Shown here: positions 30,211-41,492 of the stretch, piece by piece
How positions within the stretch are numbered: position 1 is the stretch's first letter
How the letters are laid out: the number at the start of each line of letters is the position of its first letter
Assembly (NCBI GenBank): GCA_021827495.1
Contig: JAKAVN010000005.1
Span: 1 to 52,253, forward strand
Direction: 5' to 3'
From: Deltaproteobacteria bacterium
GTDB taxonomy: Bacteria > Desulfobacterota > Binatia > Binatales > Binataceae
Length of the DNA stretch: 52,253 bases
Program-made: the position numbers and the translations under genes
The notes under the pieces: model-generated
Seen by the model: the letters and a program-made list of their open reading frames with translations, nothing else
The model's database searches: none
Told to the model about the DNA's origin: nothing

Positions 30211-31536
30211 ATGCCGTTAGCGATTTCCTGCCTGGGTGCCGCGCTTGCCGGCCTGCTGCGTGCCGCTCCGCTTACTGCGGCCGCGGCGGCCGCGCCGCCG
30301 CTGGCCATCAACAGCGGCGACACCGCATGGTTGCTGACCTCATCGGCACTGGTCCTGCTGATGACCGCGCCGGGGCTGGCCCTGTTCTACGGCGGGATGG
30401 TGCGGCGCAAGAACGTGCTCGCGATCCTGATGCAGAGCTTCATCCTGGCCGCGCTGGTTTCGATCCAGTGGATGCTGTTCGGCTACAGCATCGCGTTTTC
30501 GCCCGGCAACGCGTTCATCGGCGGCCTGCAATGGATCGGGCTTAGCGGCGTCAGCGCGACGCAGCCTTATGCCGCCTACGCGCCGACCGTCCCGCATCAG
30601 GCCTACATGATCTTCCAGTGCATGTTCGCCGTGATCACGCCGGCGCTGATCACCGGCGCTTTCGCCGAGCGCATCTCGTTCAAGGGCTTCCTGGTCTTCA
30701 GTCTGCTCTGGATGACGCTCATCTACGATCCGCTGGCGCATTGGGTATGGGGCGTGGGTGGATGGCTGCACGACCTGGGCGCGCTGGATTTCGCCGGCGG
30801 CACCGTGGTGCATATCTCCTCGGGGACCTCGGCGCTCGCCGCCGCGCTGGTCATCGGGCAGCGGCGCGGGTTCATGCGCGAGCCGATGCCGCCGCATAAC
30901 CTCACGCTGACGCTGACCGGCGCGGGCCTGCTGTGGTTCGGATGGTTCGGGTTCAACGCCGGCAGCGCGCTCGCCGCCAACGGGCTTGCGACCTCGGCAT
31001 TCGTCGCGACCCACTTCGGCGCGGCTGCGGCAGCGCTGGGATGGGTTTTTGCGGAATGGATCATACTTGGCAAGCCGACCACGCTCGGCGTTGCCAGCGG
31101 CGTGGTCGCCGGGCTGGTTGCGATCACGCCGGCCTCGGGCTATGTCGGGCCGCTGCCGGCGATGGTGATCGGGCTGGTCGCCGGCGTGGTGTGCTTTTTC
31201 GCGGTGCGGCTGAAGGCGCGCTTTGGCTATGACGACGCGCTCGACGTGGTCGGAGTGCATGCGGTGGGCGGCATCTGGGGCGCGCTCGCCACCGGCCTGT
31301 TCGCCAGCGTCGCGGTCAACGCGGCGGGCGGCAACGGGCTCTTTTACGGCAATCCGCGCCAGTTCCTGATCCAGGCGGTCGCGGTGGCCACCAGCATCTC
31401 GTTCGCCTTTGTCGGAAGCCTCATCCTGCTCAAGATAACCGACGCGCTGGTAGGACTGCGGGTCAGTGATGAGGCCGAGCGGAGCGGGCTGGACCTCAGC
31501 GAGCACGACGAGAACGCCTACGAGTTGGGCGCGTAA
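30211..31536 (+). CDS. amt: Ammonium transporter
   Basis: NSGDTAWLLTSSALVLLMTAPGLALFYGGMVRRKNVL...GTVVHISSGTSALAAALVIG...VGVHAVGGIWGALATGLF. Confidence 0.96.
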   Translation: MPLAISCLGAALAGLLRAAPLTAAAAAAPPLAINSGDTAWLLTSSALVLLMTAPGLALFYGGMVRRKNVLAILMQSFILAALVSIQWMLFGYSIAFSPGNAFIGGLQWIGLSGVSATQPYAAYAPTVPHQAYMIFQCMFAVITPALITGAFAERISFKGFLVFSLLWMTLIYDPLAHWVWGVGGWLHDLGALDFAGGTVVHISSGTSALAAALVIGQRRGFMREPMPPHNLTLTLTGAGLLWFGWFGFNAGSALAANGLATSAFVATHFGAAAAALGWVFAEWIILGKPTTLGVASGVVAGLVAITPASGYVGPLPAMVIGLVAGVVCFFAVRLKARFGYDDALDVVGVHAVGGIWGALATGLFASVAVNAAGGNGLFYGNPRQFLIQAVAVATSISFAFVGSLILLKITDALVGLRVSDEAERSGLDLSEHDENAYELGA

Positions 31537-31606
31537 GCCGCATTCGTCGTGCGGCGTGAGCCTCAGCGGGGCCGCAGAGGGTCGCACGCGCGCTGGCGCG
31601 CGGGCT

Positions 31607-31873
31607 TCAGCGCCGCAGCGCCTGGAACAACAGCGGAGCGGCCTCCGACATGACCTCGCCGACGATTTCGGACAGCGGCTTGCTCAGGATCGCGAGCTTT
31701 TCGGCCAGCGACTGCATGATGCGCAGGTATTGCTGCTTGGTCGCGGCGCTGATGGTGGTGAGCCGGTCGATCTCCATCACTTCGACGAAGCGGCGATGGG
31801 CCTCGTAGATTTCGCGCTCGACGGGGTCCGAAAACGGATTGGGCTGGTCGAATTTCCTGCCCGTGGTAGCCAT
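31607..31873 (-). CDS. Small hypothetical protein downstream of rodA
   Basis: 88-aa ORF MATTGRKFDQPNPFSDPVEREIYEAHRRFVEVMEIDRLTTISAATKQQYLRIMQSLAEKLAILSKPLSEIVGEVMSEAAPLLFQALRR; co-directional. Confidence 0.6.
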   Translation of the reverse strand: MATTGRKFDQPNPFSDPVEREIYEAHRRFVEVMEIDRLTTISAATKQQYLRIMQSLAEKLAILSKPLSEIVGEVMSEAAPLLFQALRR

Positions 31874-31967
31874 TGGTGATGCACCCGGTATTGAATTGGG
31901 CGCGCCGCGCGCGCCGCCGGGAAACTATAACAGCCGCCGCGCCGCCCCCGCCATCGCGCGTCCCACG

Positions 31968-33071
31968 CTAGAACAAGTAGCGGCGGGTGTTGATGCTGAT
32001 CATCACGCCCATCGCCGCCATCATCGCGATCAGCGACGAGCCGCCGTAACTCACCAGTGGCAAGGGGATTCCCACCACCGGCAACACCCCGCTCGCCATG
32101 CCGATGTTGATCGCGACCTGCCAGAACACGATGGCGGTAAAGCCCACCGCGAGAAGCTGGCCGAAGCGGTCGCGGGCGTGGCGCGCGATCCAGATTCCGC
32201 GCGCGATCACCCCCGCATACAGGGCCATCAGCAGGATCGATCCCGCGAAGCCGAACTCCTCGGCGAAGACCGAGAAGATGAAGTCGGTAGTCTGCTCGGG
32301 AAGAAAATTCAGCCGCGCCTGGGTGCCCTTCAGAAAGCCCTTGCCCCAGGCGCCGCCCGCGCCGATCGCGATCTCGGACTGGATGATATGGTAGCCGGCG
32401 CCGAGCGGGTCGGATTGCGGATTGAGGAAGCTCACCAGGCGCTCTTTCTGGTAGGGCTTGAGGTAATGCCATCCGACCGGAGCGGCCAGCGCCGCCGCCA
32501 GCATCGCGGCCAGCAGCACCCGTCCGTTCAACCCGCCGACGAAGACCAGAGTCGCGGTCACCAGGGCCAGGATGATCCCGGTGCCAAGGTCGGGCTGCTT
32601 GAGCACCAGCGCCAGCGGCACACCCAGCAACAGCGCCGGGATGATCATCTGGCGAAAGCTCCATCCGCCGCGCGGCGGCTCCTCGCGCAGGTAACGCACC
32701 ATCACCAGCACCAGCGCGAGCTTGGCCAGTTCCGAGGGCTCCAGCCGAATCACGCCGAGGTTGAGCCAGCGGCGCGAGCCGCCGGTCACATGTCCCGCCA
32801 CCATCACCGCCGCCAGCAGCCCGACCGTCACCACGTACAACGGATAGGCGTAGGCCGCGAGCGCGCGGTAGTCGAAAATCGCCGCCGCCGCCATCAGCGC
32901 CGTGCCCACCCCGATCCAGACCAGCTGGCGTACCACGAGCGGGTCAAGCGCATGCTTGGGAGCGCCCCACGACGCGCTCAGCACGCTGAGCAGGCCGACG
33001 CCCGCCAGCCCAAGCGTCATCATGAACAGGGTCCAGTCGAAGTGGTAAACCAGCCGCCGGTCCAGCGCCAT
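31968..33071 (-). CDS. rodA: Rod-shape determining SEDS protein RodA
   Basis: SEDS signature GGSRRWLNLGVIRLEPSELAKLALVLVMVRYL...LKQPDLGTGIILALV...PLPLVSYGGSSLIAMM. Confidence 0.95.
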   Translation of the reverse strand: MALDRRLVYHFDWTLFMMTLGLAGVGLLSVLSASWGAPKHALDPLVVRQLVWIGVGTALMAAAAIFDYRALAAYAYPLYVVTVGLLAAVMVAGHVTGGSRRWLNLGVIRLEPSELAKLALVLVMVRYLREEPPRGGWSFRQMIIPALLLGVPLALVLKQPDLGTGIILALVTATLVFVGGLNGRVLLAAMLAAALAAPVGWHYLKPYQKERLVSFLNPQSDPLGAGYHIIQSEIAIGAGGAWGKGFLKGTQARLNFLPEQTTDFIFSVFAEEFGFAGSILLMALYAGVIARGIWIARHARDRFGQLLAVGFTAIVFWQVAINIGMASGVLPVVGIPLPLVSYGGSSLIAMMAAMGVMISINTRRYLF

Positions 33072-33082
33072 CGCGGCCCCGC

Positions 33083-35020
33083 TCAGTCCTGGCGCGCGGC
33101 GATCGAGCCGGGCGGCGGGCGCTGTGGCGCGGGGCTCGGCATCGCCTGCGGTGCACCCGTTACCGGGATGGACGGCTGGCTGCCCGGCGGCGGATAGAGC
33201 GCGAAAAACTTCTGCAGCACGTCATGCACCACCGGCCCGGCCGAGCTTCCGCCGTGTCCGCCGTGCTCGATCACGCAGGCGATGGCGATTTGCGGATGGT
33301 CGCGCGGCGCGTACGCCACGAACCATCCGTGATCGCGGTATTTAAGCGGCTCCTTGTTCTCGGGGATGCGCGCGTTGCCGGCTTCCTTGACGACCTGCGA
33401 GGTGCCGGTTTTGCCGCATACGACGACGTTGTCGAGATGGGCCGCATGGCCGGTCCCGCCCACGCCGTTGACCACGTCGCACATCGCACTGCGCACGATC
33501 TCGAGCACGCTGGGGTCAAACGGGATGCGGCGTTCGAGAATCGGCGGAAAACTTCTGACCACCGAGCCGTCGAGCGCTTCGGCCGCTTTCACGAACTGCG
33601 GCTTGTAGCGGGCGCCACCGTTGGCGATCTCGGCCGCGACCAGCGCCATCTGTAGCGGCGTCGCCGCGACGTAGCCCTGTCCGATCGCGACCGACAGGGT
33701 CTCCGCCGGGTACCATCGCTGATGGAAGCGCTGCTCCTTCCACCGCGAGGACGGCATCAATCCCGCGCGCTCGTTGTCGAGTTCGATCCCGCTCTTTTCG
33801 CCCAGGCCCAGCAGGTGCGCCCATTGGGCCAGGCGATCGATGCCGAGATGAATGCCGACCTGGTAGAAGAAGACGTCGCAGGAACCCACGATCGCGCGGT
33901 GCACCGAGAGCGTGCCGTGGCCCTGCTTGCGCCAGCAATGATACACGCGATTCCCGTACCACAGTCCGCCGGGACAGTAGTAGGTGGTTTCGGGAGTCAG
34001 CGTGCGGTCTTCCAGCGCGGCGATGGCGTCGACCAGCTTGAAGGTCGAACCGGGCGGGTAGATGCCCTGGATGGCACGGTTGGCCAGCGGATGCTGTGGG
34101 TCGGTGGTCAGCGCGCGCCACTGCACCGGGGTAATTCCGTTGGCGAAGATGTTGGGGTCGAAGGCTGGATGCGAGACCATCGCGATGATGTAGCCGGTGT
34201 TAGGATCGATCGCGACCAGCGCGCCTGAACGGTTGCCCATCGCCTGCTCGGCCGCCTGCTGGACGTCGAGGTCGAGGCTCAGGACCACGCTTTGGCCGGG
34301 AATCTCGGGAATCTCGCGCAGCAGCTTAAGCCTGCGGCCGACCGAATCGACCTCGATTTCCTGGCCCCCGGCCTGGCCGCGCAGCTCGCTCTCGAACACG
34401 CGCTCGAGGCCGAATTTCCCGATCTCATCGCCCATGCGGTAGTCGTTGGTGTGGCGGAGATCACCCTCGGCGACCTCACCGACGTAGCCGAGCAGATGCG
34501 CGCCGAGCGATCCGTAGATGTAATGGCGCTGCGGCATCACCTCGAGGCTCACGCCAGGTAGCTGGAGCTGATGGGTCTCCAGCGACACCACTTGCTGCCA
34601 GTCCAGATGTTCCTCGACCGTGACCGGGTCAAACGGTGGACGGTCGTCATCCTCGGCCTGGGCCAGCTTGGCGGCGATGTTGTTCTCGCCGAGGTAGCCC
34701 CCCAGGCGCGAGATCGTTTGCCTGGCGTTGCGGACGTCTTCGGGCACCACCACCGCCTCGAATGATGGCCGGGTGTCGACCAGTGGGCGATGATGAACGT
34801 CGAAGACCAGGCCGCGCAGCGCCGGCTGACGATGGATGCGGATGCGGTTGCGGTCGGCCAGCTCGACGAATTCCTTGTGCCGGATGATCTGCAGGTAGTA
34901 GAGCCGCACCGAGACCACCGCCAACACCAGCGCGATGAGCGTGGAGAGGATGGTGACGCGCAGCTCAATACGCGGTATCGCGCGAACTTTCTTGCCGCGG
35001 TAATAGCGCCAGCGCGCCAT
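33083..35020 (-). CDS. mrdA: Penicillin-binding protein 2
   Basis: GLVFDVHHRPLVDTRPSFEAVVVPEDV...YPPGSTFKLVDAIAALE...SCDVFFYQVG...CGKTGTSQV. Confidence 0.95.
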   Translation of the reverse strand: MARWRYYRGKKVRAIPRIELRVTILSTLIALVLAVVSVRLYYLQIIRHKEFVELADRNRIRIHRQPALRGLVFDVHHRPLVDTRPSFEAVVVPEDVRNARQTISRLGGYLGENNIAAKLAQAEDDDRPPFDPVTVEEHLDWQQVVSLETHQLQLPGVSLEVMPQRHYIYGSLGAHLLGYVGEVAEGDLRHTNDYRMGDEIGKFGLERVFESELRGQAGGQEIEVDSVGRRLKLLREIPEIPGQSVVLSLDLDVQQAAEQAMGNRSGALVAIDPNTGYIIAMVSHPAFDPNIFANGITPVQWRALTTDPQHPLANRAIQGIYPPGSTFKLVDAIAALEDRTLTPETTYYCPGGLWYGNRVYHCWRKQGHGTLSVHRAIVGSCDVFFYQVGIHLGIDRLAQWAHLLGLGEKSGIELDNERAGLMPSSRWKEQRFHQRWYPAETLSVAIGQGYVAATPLQMALVAAEIANGGARYKPQFVKAAEALDGSVVRSFPPILERRIPFDPSVLEIVRSAMCDVVNGVGGTGHAAHLDNVVVCGKTGTSQVVKEAGNARIPENKEPLKYRDHGWFVAYAPRDHPQIAIACVIEHGGHGGSSAGPVVHDVLQKFFALYPPPGSQPSIPVTGAPQAMPSPAPQRPPPGSIAARQD

Positions 35021-35022
35021 GC

Positions 35023-35550
35023 TCACGCTCCGCGCGAGGCCCAGCCGCGCCCCCTGCGCGGCTGGCTCAGCCCCAGCATCCGCTTGCACCGCGCCACCAG
35101 CGCGAACACCGGCGGCGCCAGCACCGCGGTCACCGTCGCCTGCAACAGCGCGGCGGGCAACAGCGCTCCGAGTTGGTTGGGGGCGCGAAACTGCGTGCTG
35201 ATTAGAAAGCCGCCCAAGCTCTGAATCAGCACCGCGATGAAGGCCAGCACGGCGCCGGCCTCCGGCCCGGTGGCGGAGGTATGGGTTCCGGCTTCGTACG
35301 CGACCAGGTAAGTGAGCGTCACCACGAAGGTGTTGACGCCGAGCTGCGAGCCCGAAAACGAATCCATCGCGTAGCCCATCGCAAACGCCATAATCGGCGC
35401 CAGCGCGCGCCGATGGCGCAGCCCGAGATCGACTGCCAGCACCAGCACCAAGTCGGGCACCAGCGCGCTCAGCGGCAGCCAGCGCGAGGCCGTGGTCTGA
35501 ATCGCCAGGGCAAGCAGGGTCAAAACGGCAAACAACGCGGCCAAACGCAC
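35023..35550 (-). CDS. mreD: Rod-shape determining protein MreD
   Basis: Polytopic small membrane protein between mreC and mrdA; DLVLVLAVDLGLRHRRALAPIMAFAMGYAMDSFSGSQLGVNTFVVTLTYLVAY. Confidence 0.88.
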   Translation of the reverse strand: MRLAALFAVLTLLALAIQTTASRWLPLSALVPDLVLVLAVDLGLRHRRALAPIMAFAMGYAMDSFSGSQLGVNTFVVTLTYLVAYEAGTHTSATGPEAGAVLAFIAVLIQSLGGFLISTQFRAPNQLGALLPAALLQATVTAVLAPPVFALVARCKRMLGLSQPRRGRGWASRGA

Positions 35551-35557
35551 AACCCTC

Positions 35558-36409
35558 TTAGCCCTTGGGCTCCGCCGGCGGCGGCTGGGGAATACGCTGG
35601 GTCACTATCAGCACCTGTTCGACGCGGCGAAAATCGGCTGCCGGCGCGACGCTGACCGTCAGGAACAGTCCCGGCCCCTCGCGCACCACCGCCGTGACCT
35701 CGCCCACCAAGAGTCCGCGCGGGAAAATCCCGTCCACGCCCGACGTCACTATTGTATCTCCTGGCTTCACGTCCTCCGAACGGTCGACGTACTTCATCAC
35801 CAGCCCGTCGTCGACCACTCCGGCCACGATGCCGCGCACGCGCGAGCGCTGGTCGAAGGCGTCGAGCGCCGAGTTATGGTCGTTAATCAACAGCACGCGC
35901 GAGGAACTCGGGCCCACCGCAATAAGCTTGCCGACCACGCCCGCGGTCGACAACACCGCCATCCCGGCCTCAAACCCCTGGTCGGAGCCGCCTTCCAGCA
36001 GCAGCGTGCGCGCCAGGCCCGAGGCGTCGGCGCCAATCACGTTGGCCGCGATCGACTTGAGCGCGAGCGCCTGCTTGAGTTCGAGCAGATCGCTTAGATG
36101 GAGGTTTTCGACCTCCAGCTCGGCCAGCCGCGCGCGCTGGGTTTCCGCGTGGGCCAACTCGGCGCGCAGCCGCGTGTTGTCCCGCTGCACGCCGACCAGG
36201 TCGAGGTAGTCATGGATGATTCCCGCGCCGCCATCGGTCAGCCGGGCGGCGGCGGTCTGCACCGGGGCCAACGCCGCCATCACCAAGCGGCGCGGTTTGG
36301 CGACCCGCTGGCCAGAATGCACGCCGCTCCACAGGAGGTGGGTGGAAATGAGCAGCAAAAGCGCGCCCGTGATCAGAACGCGGTTGCGCCACAGGAAGTA
36401 GTTTTTCAC
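35558..36409 (-). CDS. mreC: Rod-shape determining protein MreC
   Basis: DNTRLRAELAHAE...ANVIGADASGLARTLLLEGGSDQGFEAGMAVLSTAGVVGKLIAVGPSSSRVLLINDHNSALDAFDQRSRVRGIV. Confidence 0.93.
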   Translation of the reverse strand: MKNYFLWRNRVLITGALLLLISTHLLWSGVHSGQRVAKPRRLVMAALAPVQTAAARLTDGGAGIIHDYLDLVGVQRDNTRLRAELAHAETQRARLAELEVENLHLSDLLELKQALALKSIAANVIGADASGLARTLLLEGGSDQGFEAGMAVLSTAGVVGKLIAVGPSSSRVLLINDHNSALDAFDQRSRVRGIVAGVVDDGLVMKYVDRSEDVKPGDTIVTSGVDGIFPRGLLVGEVTAVVREGPGLFLTVSVAPAADFRRVEQVLIVTQRIPQPPPAEPKG

Positions 36410-36461
36410 CGCTTTGCGCTTCAGCGATGCCTCAGGACGTCATCGACCGGGCCGCTTACGC

Positions 36462-37526
<1,065 letters not shown>

Positions 37527-37707
37527 TCACCCAGACTTCCGCATCGACCCCCCAAGTAAAGATCGGCCAAGGCCCGGGGCTTCGCGCGGTAAAGGAATTT
37601 TTAGACGTGCCCGAGACCTATGAAGAAGCTAACAGACGCGTATCGCCCGAGGCAAGGCGCAAACCCGATTTGCGCGATTAAAAGCCACAAAATATGATGG
37701 ATACGCA

Positions 37708-39624
37708 ATGCTCGACCTAATGCGCAAGCACGCGTACTCATGGCTGACCCGCGCCGTCGTCATCGGTCTCATCGCGGTGTTCGCCTTCTGGGGCGTTGGC
37801 ACGGGCCTGTTCAATCGCATAAAGCCCGTCGCCACCGTCGACGGCCATCAGATCCTGACCAAGGATATCGACCAGCAAGCCCAGCAGTTGCGCCGCCGGC
37901 TCGAACAAATCTATGGACCCGAGGCGGCGGCGGCGATGGCCCGCTTCAACGTCCGCGAGCAGGCGCTCGAGCAGCTCATCGATCAACAACTTGTGCTCGA
38001 TGAAGCAAATCGTTTGGGGCTAAGGATAAGCGGTGCCGCTTTGAAGCGAATGATCGAATCGCAGTCGGCCTTCCAAGTCGACGGCCACTTCGACGTCGCC
38101 ATCTACCGGACGGCCTTGCGCGGCGAGAATATGCGCCCGGCCGACTTCGAATCCGACGTGCGGCTCGATATGCTCCAGCAACTGATGCAGCGGATGGTGA
38201 CCGAGACGGTCGAGATCGGCAACGCCGAGGCTCGCCAGACTTACGATCAGCTCAACCTGAAGCTCGCGATGTCCTACGTCGAAATACCGTACAAAGATTT
38301 TGAATCGGCTATCACTGCCACTGATAAGCAAATCGCCGACTTCTACCAGGCGCATCGCGAACAGTTCCGCGAGCCCGAGCGCATCTCGTTCGACTTCATC
38401 CGCTACGACCCCGACAAGCTGGCGGCCAAGGTCAATCCTTCCGATAAGGAGATCCAGGAATATTACAACCGCTACCGCGACTCGGGCTTCACTCATCCCG
38501 AGCAGGTCCGCGCGCGCCATATTCTGATTGCCGTGGCGGCTGACGCCACACCCGCCCAAAGGGCCGCCGCCAAGGCCAAGGCCGACGGCCTCCTGAAGCA
38601 GATCAAGGCCGGGGCTGACTTTGCCAAGCTTGCCCGGCAATACTCCGAAGACCCGGGGACCAAGAACAACGGCGGCGACCTCGGCTATTTCTCGCAGGGC
38701 GAGATGATAAAGCCCTTTGCTGACGCGGTATTCAGGATGAAGGCGGGCGAGATGACGGTGGTCCAGACCCAGTACGGCTACCATGTCATCAAGGTCGAGG
38801 ATCACAAGCTTGCCCATGTCGAAACGCTGCAGGAGGCGCGCCCGCAGATTATCGCGGCACTGCGCCATCGCGCCGGCGCCGAGCAGGCCCATCAGGAGAT
38901 CGATCAGGATCTCGCGGCGGCGCTGTCCGGCAAGAACTTCCGGGAGCTGGCGGACAAACGCGGGCTCGACCTCGTCAAGACCCCGTTGCTCGCCGTTGGC
39001 GAGCGCACGCCCGAGATTACCGACCCGCACGTGGTGCAGGAGGCCTTCAAGCTCAACCCCAACGATGTGCGCGTAATCAACGGCCGTGACGCGCAATACA
39101 TGGTCCATCTGGTCGAGCGCAAACCGAGCTATCTGCCCAAGCTCGCCGAGATCGAGACCAAGGTGCGTGTCGCGCTGGTGCGTCAAATGGCCGAGGCCAA
39201 GGCGCTGGAGCAGGCCACCGCCTTCCTCAAGCAGGCTAAGGATGCGGCCGGTTTTGCCGCGGCGGCCGCTGCCGCCAAGCTCGCGGTCCATACCACGGGC
39301 GAGTTCTCGCGCGCCGACAATTCGCTCCCAGGCATCGGCAAGTTTCACGAGGCGGTGCAGGCGGCCTCAATGCTGCCCAAGGTGCCCACGCTCATCACCC
39401 GCCCGCTCGCACTAGACGGCAACGCCTACGTCTTCGAAGTCAGCAGTCGCACGCCGCCGAGCGACGATCAATGGAAGCAAGCGAAGGATGCGTTCATGGG
39501 CGAGCTGCTGAAACAGCGCCAGGCGCAGGCCTGGGAGAGCTTTGTCCAGGAACTGCGGGCGCGCGCCCAGATCTCCGTGCATCCCGAGCTTATCGGCGAG
39601 CAACCGTCCGAAACGCCGATGTAG
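37708..39624 (+). CDS. ppiD: SurA_N/parvulin-type periplasmic PPIase (PpiD-like)
   Basis: Single N-terminal TM; RARHILIAVAADATPAQRAAAKAKADGLLKQIKAGADFAKLARQYSEDPGTKNNGGDLGYFSQGEMIKPFADAVF. Confidence 0.9.
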   Translation: MLDLMRKHAYSWLTRAVVIGLIAVFAFWGVGTGLFNRIKPVATVDGHQILTKDIDQQAQQLRRRLEQIYGPEAAAAMARFNVREQALEQLIDQQLVLDEANRLGLRISGAALKRMIESQSAFQVDGHFDVAIYRTALRGENMRPADFESDVRLDMLQQLMQRMVTETVEIGNAEARQTYDQLNLKLAMSYVEIPYKDFESAITATDKQIADFYQAHREQFREPERISFDFIRYDPDKLAAKVNPSDKEIQEYYNRYRDSGFTHPEQVRARHILIAVAADATPAQRAAAKAKADGLLKQIKAGADFAKLARQYSEDPGTKNNGGDLGYFSQGEMIKPFADAVFRMKAGEMTVVQTQYGYHVIKVEDHKLAHVETLQEARPQIIAALRHRAGAEQAHQEIDQDLAAALSGKNFRELADKRGLDLVKTPLLAVGERTPEITDPHVVQEAFKLNPNDVRVINGRDAQYMVHLVERKPSYLPKLAEIETKVRVALVRQMAEAKALEQATAFLKQAKDAAGFAAAAAAAKLAVHTTGEFSRADNSLPGIGKFHEAVQAASMLPKVPTLITRPLALDGNAYVFEVSSRTPPSDDQWKQAKDAFMGELLKQRQAQAWESFVQELRARAQISVHPELIGEQPSETPM

Positions 39625-39669
39625 CGCGGTTCGGCGCAAGGTTCGATACGCGAACGCAAAGCGGGGCAG

Positions 39670-39800
39670 CCTTAACAGGTTGCGGAAAAACCCGGCGAAA
39701 GACGATTGCGGCGAAGGGTAAGCATTACTACGATCATGAGAGTGGGCCTTGGATTAATGTTGTTAGGGGTCAAAAATCCTTTTTCCGCAACCTGCTAAAG
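39670..39800. mobile_element. MITE-like non-coding element with terminal inverted repeats
   Basis: CCTTAACAGGTTGCGGAAAAA (39670-39690) vs reverse complement of 39780-39800 CTTTAGCAGGTTGCGGAAAAA, 19/21 identical; 131 bp in total, no ORF. Confidence 0.6.
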
Positions 39801-39812
39801 GCGGAATAACGA

Positions 39813-40637
39813 ATGAGTTCGTCAGAAGACGATCCCCACCCAGCTAACTTAGGCGTCGACACCAGCGAGTTTCTCCTCCCCGGCACCGGGGTGAGCGCAT
39901 TGCTCATCCACGGGCTAAGCGGTACGCCTTTCGAAATGCGCTACCCGGGCGAGCGGCTGGCCGCGGCCGGTGCGCGTGTGTGCGGCGTGCGGCTGGCCGG
40001 CCATGCCGGCGCACCCGAGGAACTGGGCGCCGCGACTCACGCGCAGTGGTACGAGAGCGTGGTCGAGGGCTTCGAGCGGGTACATCGCTACGGCGATCCG
40101 GTGGTCGTGATCGGGCTCTCGATGGGCGCCGTGCTGGCGGCGCGCCTGGCCGCCGATCAGCGCGAGGCGGTGGCGGGAGTGGTGATGCTGTCGCCGGCGT
40201 TTTTCCTGCCGCTGTGGGTGCGCGGGCCGCTCAAGGCCTTAGGCGCGCTGGGCCCGTTCGCCGACCGCATCTACTTGCGCAGCAAGGGATCGGATATTCA
40301 TGACGCCGCCGCCCGCGGCGTGCATCCATCGGCGCGCCTGATGCCGCTTAGCGCGGTGTTCGAGATGCTGAACTTGTCGGCGGCGGTGCGCCCGCGCCTT
40401 TACCGCGTCATCCAGCCCGCGCTCATCATCCACAGCCGCCGCGACCATACCTGTCCGATGCGCCGCAATGTCGACTTTGTGCTCGGCCACTTGGGCAGCG
40501 CGCAAAAGCGCGCCGTGATCCTCGAGGAGAGCTTCCACGTGGTCACGGTGGACAGCGAAAGAGAACGCGTGGCCTCCGAAGTGATCGATTTCGTCAGCGC
40601 GTTTCGCACCGCTCAAGTTTCCACCGCGATCGGCTGA
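39813..40637 (+). CDS. Alpha/beta hydrolase (carboxylesterase-like)
   Basis: ALLIHGLSGTPFEMRYPGERLAAAGARVCGVRLAGHAGAPEELGAATHAQWYESVVEGFERVHRYGDPVVVIGLSMGAVLAARLAAD. Confidence 0.88.
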   Translation: MSSSEDDPHPANLGVDTSEFLLPGTGVSALLIHGLSGTPFEMRYPGERLAAAGARVCGVRLAGHAGAPEELGAATHAQWYESVVEGFERVHRYGDPVVVIGLSMGAVLAARLAADQREAVAGVVMLSPAFFLPLWVRGPLKALGALGPFADRIYLRSKGSDIHDAAARGVHPSARLMPLSAVFEMLNLSAAVRPRLYRVIQPALIIHSRRDHTCPMRRNVDFVLGHLGSAQKRAVILEESFHVVTVDSERERVASEVIDFVSAFRTAQVSTAIG

Positions 40638-40742
40638 CCGGCGCCCGCCGGGTTCCAACGCCCATTTTCGCAAAATCGCGTGGGCGCGGGGAATAAAATA
40701 AGAAGATTGAGGCGGACTACGGTCGCGTGATCGGCGCGCCGA

Positions 40743-41492
40743 TCAACGCGCAGCGGAATCGCTCAGCCTAAACCCCGGATTCCAGCCCAACTCGCGGCGC
40801 GCCCGCGCGCTCGATACCGCGCCGTCGTCCTCGGCGACGTTGTAAATTCCCGGCGCGCCCCGCGCGATCGCGAGCACCGCCGCCCACGCCGCCGCGTCGA
40901 CGTGTACCGCCGGCTTGCCCGGCGCCACGTCAAATCCGGTGCCGAACCCGTAAAAGTAGCCGTAACGCAGCACGATGCCGTCCAGCCTGGGTGTCGCGGC
41001 CGTGAGCCGCTCCAAGGTTACGACTGCTTCCATCGTTGTCCGCCACGGCTCCTCGGCCGGTGAAATGAGCGGATCGCTTTCGTCGTGCGGTTCTTGCCCC
41101 GGCGCGTAAACGAACGCGATGCTCTGGGCGATAAGCCGGCGCGCGCCCGCGCGCAGCGCGGCATCGAGCAGGTTGCGCGTCCCCTCGATTCTAAGCCGTG
41201 CATTGCGCAGCAATCCCGCGGCCATCAATTCCGGCTTGAGCCCGGGCGGCAGGTCGGTAAGTTGATGGATGACGACGTCGGGGCGCGCCGCTGCGACTGC
41301 GGCGCCGAGCGCGGCCGCATCGTAGACATCAACCACGGCCGGCGTGATTCCGGCGGCGCGCAACTGTTCGGCCTTTGATGCGGCGCGCGTGGCGCCGGTC
41401 ACCTCGTAGCCGGCTTCGCGCAGCAGCGGCAGCATCCGCCGCCCTATCGCACCGGTTGCTCCAGCCAGAAAGATTTTTTTCACCAATCCCAA
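40743..41492 (-). CDS. NAD(P)-dependent epimerase/dehydratase-like protein
   Basis: KKIFLAGATGAIGRRMLPLLREAGYEVTGATR...VVDVYDAAALGAAVAAARPDVVIHQL. Confidence 0.9.
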   Translation of the reverse strand: MGLVKKIFLAGATGAIGRRMLPLLREAGYEVTGATRAASKAEQLRAAGITPAVVDVYDAAALGAAVAAARPDVVIHQLTDLPPGLKPELMAAGLLRNARLRIEGTRNLLDAALRAGARRLIAQSIAFVYAPGQEPHDESDPLISPAEEPWRTTMEAVVTLERLTAATPRLDGIVLRYGYFYGFGTGFDVAPGKPAVHVDAAAWAAVLAIARGAPGIYNVAEDDGAVSSARARRELGWNPGFRLSDSAAR

